A DNA stretch of 9,170 nt from an uncultured Anaerolineales bacterium (lineage in GTDB: Bacteria; Chloroflexota; Anaerolineae; Anaerolineales; Villigracilaceae), in NCBI GenBank assembly GCA_937928015.1, contig CALFXA010000201.1:1-9170 (forward strand). The letters are read 5' to 3'. A program made the position numbers and the translations under genes. The notes beneath the pieces were generated by a model that had not been told where the DNA came from, made no database searches, and saw only the letters and a list, made by a program, of their open reading frames with translations. Positions 4,761-9,170 of this stretch are shown here, one piece after another; positions within the stretch are counted from its first letter, which is position 1; each line of letters begins with the position of its first letter.

Positions 4761-7700
4761 TCATCCCATCACGACGCGCACTTCGTGGGGATGTCCATCA
4801 TCCTTGAGTGGAACCCGGTTGTCTGCAACTGGCTGACCATCGAGGAAAACCTGTTGAACGCCGCGATTGATTTGGTGCGGATTCTGCATTTCGATCCTGT
4901 ACTGGCTGCGACCAAACCGGTAATTCACTTTGTACCCCGGCCAATTACGGGGAATGCACGGATCGAATTCGAGCGCTAGTCCCACTTTTTTGATTCCCAA
5001 AATGATCTCGATTCCCAGACGGTACATCCAACCCGAGGAGCCGGTGTACCAGGTCCAGCCCCCGCGGCCGAGATGGGCCGGGGCGCTGTAAATATCCGCT
5101 GCGACTACATAGGGCTCCACTTGATACCGTGCCACCTTCTGTGGGGTATCCGCATGTTGAATGGGGTTGATTAGTTGATAAAGCTCAAAAGCACGGTCTC
5201 CGTCACCCAGTTTGGCGAAGGCCCAGATCGCCCAAATCGAGGCATGAGTGTATTGTCCGCCGTTCTCGCGAATGCCGGGCTGGTAGCCCTTGATGTAACC
5301 CGGGTCGCGAATCGTCCGGTCGAAAGGCGGCGCCAGTAGCAGGATCAAACCATCCTCGCGGCGGACGAGGCGTTCGTACAACGACTGCATGGCGGCACGT
5401 GCACGTCCGTGCTCGGCCGCACCCGAGATCACCGCCCACGATTGGCTGATCGAGTCAATCTGGCAGTCGCGATTCTCCGCGGAGCCGAGCGGCTTGCCGT
5501 CATCGTAATAGGCGCGGCGATACCAACTTCCGTCCCAACTGGAACTTTCGAGGGCGAGGCGCAACGTCTCAGCCTGCTGACGATAGGAGGCAGCCTGCTC
5601 GGCAGACCCGCCCCCGTCACACAGACACGCGAAGTCTGTCAGCGTGGCATGCAGGAACCAACCCAGCCAGATGCTCTCCCCTGTCCCGCCCATGCCGACG
5701 TTGTTCATGCCGTCGTTCCAATCGCCTTCGCCCATCAGCGGCAGGCCATGCGCACCGACCGTGGTTCCTTTGGCAAGTGCGCGGCGACAATGCTCATAAA
5801 GCGACTCGGTCTCACCGGTGGGGAAATCTCCGTAGCGGTCATGTTCCCCGACATTGAGCGGCTCGGCCGAAAGGAAGGGAACGCGCTCCTCCAAAATGGC
5901 GCGGTCGCCGGTGACGTGGACATATTGCGCCACAGCATATGGAAGCCAGAGCAGGTCATCGCTAATGCGCGTGCGGACGCCGCGGTCGGTGGGCCGCGCA
6001 ACGTGCCACCAATGCAGCACATCGCCCTGCTCGAACTGATGGCGGGCCGCGCGCAGAATGTGTTCGCGCGCAATCTCAGGCTGGGTATACAGGAACGCCA
6101 GCACATCTTGAAGTTGGTCGCGAAAGCCGTATGCGCCGCCAGATTGATAGAAAGCCGTCCGCCCCCAAATGCGGCAGGACAAGGTTTGATATGGGAGCCA
6201 GCGGTTGAGCAGGAAGTCCATGGCCGTGTCGGGTGTTTCGACTTGTATGTCTTTAAGCTGGTCATCCCAAAATGACTGAAGCGAATCCCAGGCCGTTTCC
6301 ACGTTGGCCAGGTTCTGATACTGTGCAATGAGTTTAAGCGCCTCCGCATGGTCTGTACCCTGCCCGAGCAGGAATGTGACTTCCTTCGTCTCACCGGGCG
6401 CCAGCCATAACAGGAGTTGCATGGCCGCACACGGATCGACTCCTGCCTGCGCCAAAGCGGTCAGCCCAACCCGTTCGAGTGCGGCCGGGTGGGCGTAACT
6501 TCCCAGCGAACCGAGAAACTCGGTGCGGTCGGTCGTCAGCCCTTGGAGTTCACGTGTGGCGGCAAGGAATGCGACGCACTCGCTAAAGTCCCGGTTGTAG
6601 GGATTGCGCGCCAGCATGGCAAAACGAGTAGACTCATATTCGGGAACGATGTACTGTGCCATCTCCTCGTGTGTTGTTCCCAAAACCCACTCGGCATAAT
6701 ATGTGATGTTGATGCGCCGTATACGCGTCGACGTATTTTGCATTTTCAACTGCACGATCTTAACCGGCGCGTTGGGTACGACAAAGAGACGCAGGCGTTG
6801 GTCCAACTCATGACTGCAGTGTTCGAAAATGGTGTAGCCGGTTCCGTGCCGTATCGTGTACGGAGCGTCGGCGCGTGTTGGCAATGGGGTGGGTGACCAG
6901 AGTTCTCCGGTGTCTTCGTCGCGTAAATAGATGGCTTCGCTCGGTGGGTCGCTGACCGGGTCGTTGTGCCAGGGGGTGAGACGGTTCTCGCCGCTGTTGC
7001 CAGCCCAGGTGGAACCCATCCCCGCTTCGGAGACAAGGAAGCCAACCTGCGGGTTGGCGATCACATTGATCCACGGCGCGGGAGTCCACTGGCCGCAGGC
7101 GAGGTGGATGATGTATTCGCGTCCGTCCGGGGTGAAGCCACCCAGCCCATTATCGAAGACCAGGCCGGGGCGGGGTCCAAGCAAAGGAATGGAGGATGGC
7201 TCTGAAAGCGGAGACTGGGTCGGGACAAAACGCGGTAATCGGACGGGGAGGTGATCCAGCTTCTCCAATTGAGTCGCCAACGGGCCAGCCTCTCCTTCCA
7301 ACGTCACACGAGCGACGGTGGCGATGAGAATCTGCTCAGCCACTGACATCTGATCTTCGCGCAGCACGAAAATCCCGCCGCGTTTGCCCAGGCGATCATC
7401 GCTGTTGGTACGGCTGAGCAGATGATAAATTTTTCCCTGAAAATGCTGGTCGTAACTGGTCTCACGCTGGTTGAGGATGACGAGGTCGATCTTCAGTCCG
7501 CGCCGGTGCCAGTAGGTGTGGGCACGGATCAACTCGTTCAGTAGGTCGAGGTCTTTTTCCTGCTTGAGATTGATCAGCAAAATCGGATAATCGCCCGAGA
7601 TGGAAAAGGCCCATAAGCCAGATTGTCCCAGCGTGTTGCCTGCCAGGGTGACCGGGTCGGAGCGCAGCGCGGGAGCGGGATAGAGCAAGGCGGAAAGAAG

Positions 7701-9170
7701 TTTTTGGATCTGCTCCAGTTGAGGTGAGGAAAGGCCGACTTGGATCAACTCCTCCTCTGCCTGTGTGCGCGCATCATCAAAGACCCGATTGATGCGATGC
7801 CATTGGCGGAAATCGTGTGCCAGTGCAAGCACTTCACGGCGAGACGCGGCTGCGACTGCGACAAATGCAACTTGCAGTGAAGCATATTCCTTCACCGTGA
7901 CTTGAGTTTGTAACGCGGCAATGGGATCGAGTGTAGCAGTTGTATTCGAAAGTTGTTGCAAAGAGGCGGGCGTGCGCGGCGTGTTGCCGCGTCCCAGGAA
8001 GCGGGCGCGGTTGGTTTCGTAGCCAGTCATTTGCAGGTCGTCGCGTTCATTCACTATGAAATACACCAGGTAGACCGGCTTATCCTGCGCGGAGCGCGGA
8101 CGGCGATGGTACAACAGGATGTTCCCCTCGGCGATGTGTTCACATTCGATGAAGAGTTTGTTGTAAGCGGGGTGGCGATGGTCGGCCATCTGTGGGGCCA
8201 GAATCACTTCGGCGTAGCTGGTCAACATCAGGTCATGTGCGGCCTCGCCGTGATTGGTCAGGGTGACACTGCGGATTTCCACATCCGCTTCGGGGGCGAT
8301 GGCGATGCGCGTGCGGGTGGAAATGTTCTCGTCGCGCCGCAGGAATTCCACGGTGTGCGGATAAAAGTTCACTTCCTGGCTGGCAGGCAAAGTGGCAGTC
8401 GGTTGGAAGGTGGACGACCAGGTGCGGTCATTTTCGCGATCTTGAATGTAGATCCACGAGCCGAAGTGATCGAGGGTGGTGTCGGAGCGCCAACGCGTCA
8501 GATCTATGTCGCGCCAGCGACTGAACCCTCCACCCGCGGCGGTGATGAGCAGGCTGTAGGTCCCATTAGAGAGATAGTGGAGTTGGGGATACGGCGAGTT
8601 GAGTTTGGCCTGCCAGGGGGCGAACGGCACGGTCGGGTGGATGGGGTGAACCACGCCAATCTCATGCGGATGCGGATGTTCGATTGGCGCGCGGACGGGA
8701 ACCTGCTCTTGCAGCAAGAGTGATACCGTCTGCATGCGCGGGTCGGCGTGGAAGCGGCGGATCATGCTGTCTTCTCTCAGGGCGTTGCACAGCGAAAGCA
8801 GGATCATGCCCTGATGGTGCGCCATGTACGAGCGGACGACGGCGTACTCCTGTCCCGTTCCCAGACGCTCGGCGGTGAAGTCCACGGATTCGTAGAGGCC
8901 GTACAATCCAAACAGATTGTACTTGTGGAAACGTTCCATGTTTTGCAGAACCGCGGCTGGCGCATACGGCAAAGCAAGGATGGATGCATATGGCGCGACC
9001 ACCAGGTCTTCGGCCAGGCCGCGCTTGTAGCCCAACCCTGGAACGCCGAAGGCGCGATATTGATAGCCTTGATTGGCGTCGAAATAATAAAAACTCGACT
9101 CGGAAATACCCCACGGAACATGATTGGTCTGCCCGTAGGAGATCTGGTATTTGACCGCCGCGAGACAACT
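4761..9170 (-). CDS. Cyclic beta-1,2-glucan synthase-like protein (NdvB/ChvB type), C-terminal part, 5' end beyond window
   Basis: The open frame enters at 9170 and ends with TGA at 4761-4763, giving 1469 residues here; the start lies outside. The family makes cyclic beta-1,2-glucans from UDP-glucose; full-length members are about 2800 aa, with an N-terminal membrane-bound GT84 domain that must lie upstream. In this part (residue 1 is the codon at 9170), residues about 1-180 are the glucoamylase-like cyclisation domain (GYKRGLAEDLVVAPYAS, GLYESVDF with E94, MAHHQGM at 116-122). A first glycosyltransferase-36/GH94-type beta region starts near 200 (SNGTYSLLI, FSRWRDIDLTRWRSD). A second starts near 672 (FDNGLGGFTPDGREY). 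From about 985 runs the GH94 (alpha/alpha)6 phosphorylase domain (GGAYGFRDQLQD at 1011-1022, GEGDWNDGM with DWNDG at 1150-1154 containing the general-acid Asp, RENGGQYTHA at 1301-1310). No stop or frameshift interrupts it. The C-terminal domain probably trims chain length, as in Brucella Cgs. The protein should be inner-membrane anchored. The TTG at 9035 is internal, not a start. Confidence 0.93.
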   Translation of the reverse strand, partial: SCLAAVKYQISYGQTNHVPWGISESSFYYFDANQGYQYRAFGVPGLGYKRGLAEDLVVAPYASILALPYAPAAVLQNMERFHKYNLFGLYGLYESVDFTAERLGTGQEYAVVRSYMAHHQGMILLSLCNALREDSMIRRFHADPRMQTVSLLLQEQVPVRAPIEHPHPHEIGVVHPIHPTVPFAPWQAKLNSPYPQLHYLSNGTYSLLITAAGGGFSRWRDIDLTRWRSDTTLDHFGSWIYIQDRENDRTWSSTFQPTATLPASQEVNFYPHTVEFLRRDENISTRTRIAIAPEADVEIRSVTLTNHGEAAHDLMLTSYAEVILAPQMADHRHPAYNKLFIECEHIAEGNILLYHRRPRSAQDKPVYLVYFIVNERDDLQMTGYETNRARFLGRGNTPRTPASLQQLSNTTATLDPIAALQTQVTVKEYASLQVAFVAVAAASRREVLALAHDFRQWHRINRVFDDARTQAEEELIQVGLSSPQLEQIQKLLSALLYPAPALRSDPVTLAGNTLGQSGLWAFSISGDYPILLINLKQEKDLDLLNELIRAHTYWHRRGLKIDLVILNQRETSYDQHFQGKIYHLLSRTNSDDRLGKRGGIFVLREDQMSVAEQILIATVARVTLEGEAGPLATQLEKLDHLPVRLPRFVPTQSPLSEPSSIPLLGPRPGLVFDNGLGGFTPDGREYIIHLACGQWTPAPWINVIANPQVGFLVSEAGMGSTWAGNSGENRLTPWHNDPVSDPPSEAIYLRDEDTGELWSPTPLPTRADAPYTIRHGTGYTIFEHCSHELDQRLRLFVVPNAPVKIVQLKMQNTSTRIRRINITYYAEWVLGTTHEEMAQYIVPEYESTRFAMLARNPYNRDFSECVAFLAATRELQGLTTDRTEFLGSLGSYAHPAALERVGLTALAQAGVDPCAAMQLLLWLAPGETKEVTFLLGQGTDHAEALKLIAQYQNLANVETAWDSLQSFWDDQLKDIQVETPDTAMDFLLNRWLPYQTLSCRIWGRTAFYQSGGAYGFRDQLQDVLAFLYTQPEIAREHILRAARHQFEQGDVLHWWHVARPTDRGVRTRISDDLLWLPYAVAQYVHVTGDRAILEERVPFLSAEPLNVGEHDRYGDFPTGETESLYEHCRRALAKGTTVGAHGLPLMGEGDWNDGMNNVGMGGTGESIWLGWFLHATLTDFACLCDGGGSAEQAASYRQQAETLRLALESSSWDGSWYRRAYYDDGKPLGSAENRDCQIDSISQSWAVISGAAEHGRARAAMQSLYERLVRREDGLILLLAPPFDRTIRDPGYIKGYQPGIRENGGQYTHASIWAIWAFAKLGDGDRAFELYQLINPIQHADTPQKVARYQVEPYVVAADIYSAPAHLGRGGWTWYTGSSGWMYRLGIEIILGIKKVGLALEFDPCIPRNWPGYKVNYRFGRSQYRIEMQNPHQINRGVQQVFLDGQPVADNRVPLKDDGHPHEVRVVMG

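Noticed and set aside
5409..6275. Plus-strand frame of 288 codons opposite the glucan synthase gene
   Set aside because: It is antisense to the well-supported GH94 catalytic region and arises from GC-rich codon bias; no domain seen.
7953..8723. Plus-strand frame of 256 codons opposite the glucan synthase gene
   Set aside because: Antisense shadow of the first GT36-type region; Gly/Arg/Val-rich with no family features.
9033..9035. TTG at 9035 as the start of the glucan synthase-like gene
   Set aside because: The same frame stays open to 9170 and encodes conserved family sequence upstream (PWGISESSFYYFDAN, YRAFGVPGL), so the TTG is an internal Leu codon.

Overview
The window joins two unlike pieces of a bacterial chromosome. 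Positions 1 to about 2040 are AT-rich and carry two plus-strand genes of no family I recognise. Positions about 2040 to 9170 are clearly more GC-rich and carry a minus-strand gene string that runs off the right edge. The gene content (very large cyclic beta-1,2-glucan synthase-like protein, B12/radical SAM protein with a DUF4070-type tail, M50 protease with CBS domain) would suit an environmental bacterium such as a Chloroflexota member. That placement is a low-confidence impression and rests on no search.

Left block, plus strand: an AT-rich leader (1-252) holds a good sigma-70-like promoter (TTGACA, 17 nt, TAATAT), several palindromes and a strong Shine-Dalgarno site. The Shine-Dalgarno site sits in front of an ATG at 253, but that frame closes after 28 codons at a run of seven G (328-334). 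The long frame continues in another phase to 1111. Loss of one G would fuse the two parts, so the first gene is frameshifted, slips, or carries a homopolymer sequencing error. The second gene (1112-1741) begins on the base after the first gene's TAG and in the same frame. A hairpin with a T-run at 1964-1991 is the likely terminator.

Right block, minus strand, in order of transcription: a cyclic beta-1,2-glucan synthase-like protein (NdvB/ChvB type; C-terminal 1469 residues, gene continues past 9170), a 72-residue small ORF, an intact B12-binding radical SAM protein (492 aa), and a decayed M50 site-2-type protease with CBS domain. Gaps are 21, 50 and 37 nt, so this looks like one transcription unit. 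The protease gene has two Trp-to-stop changes, a one-base frameshift, a short in-frame loss beside the metal-binding aspartate, and a missing C-terminus.

The protease similarity stops at the junction with the AT-rich block, where a 10-bp inverted repeat pair (1771-1780 and 2032-2041) brackets the intergenic segment. The simplest reading is that the AT-rich block arrived by insertion or rearrangement and cut off the end of the protease gene. No RNA gene, CRISPR array or transposase was found.
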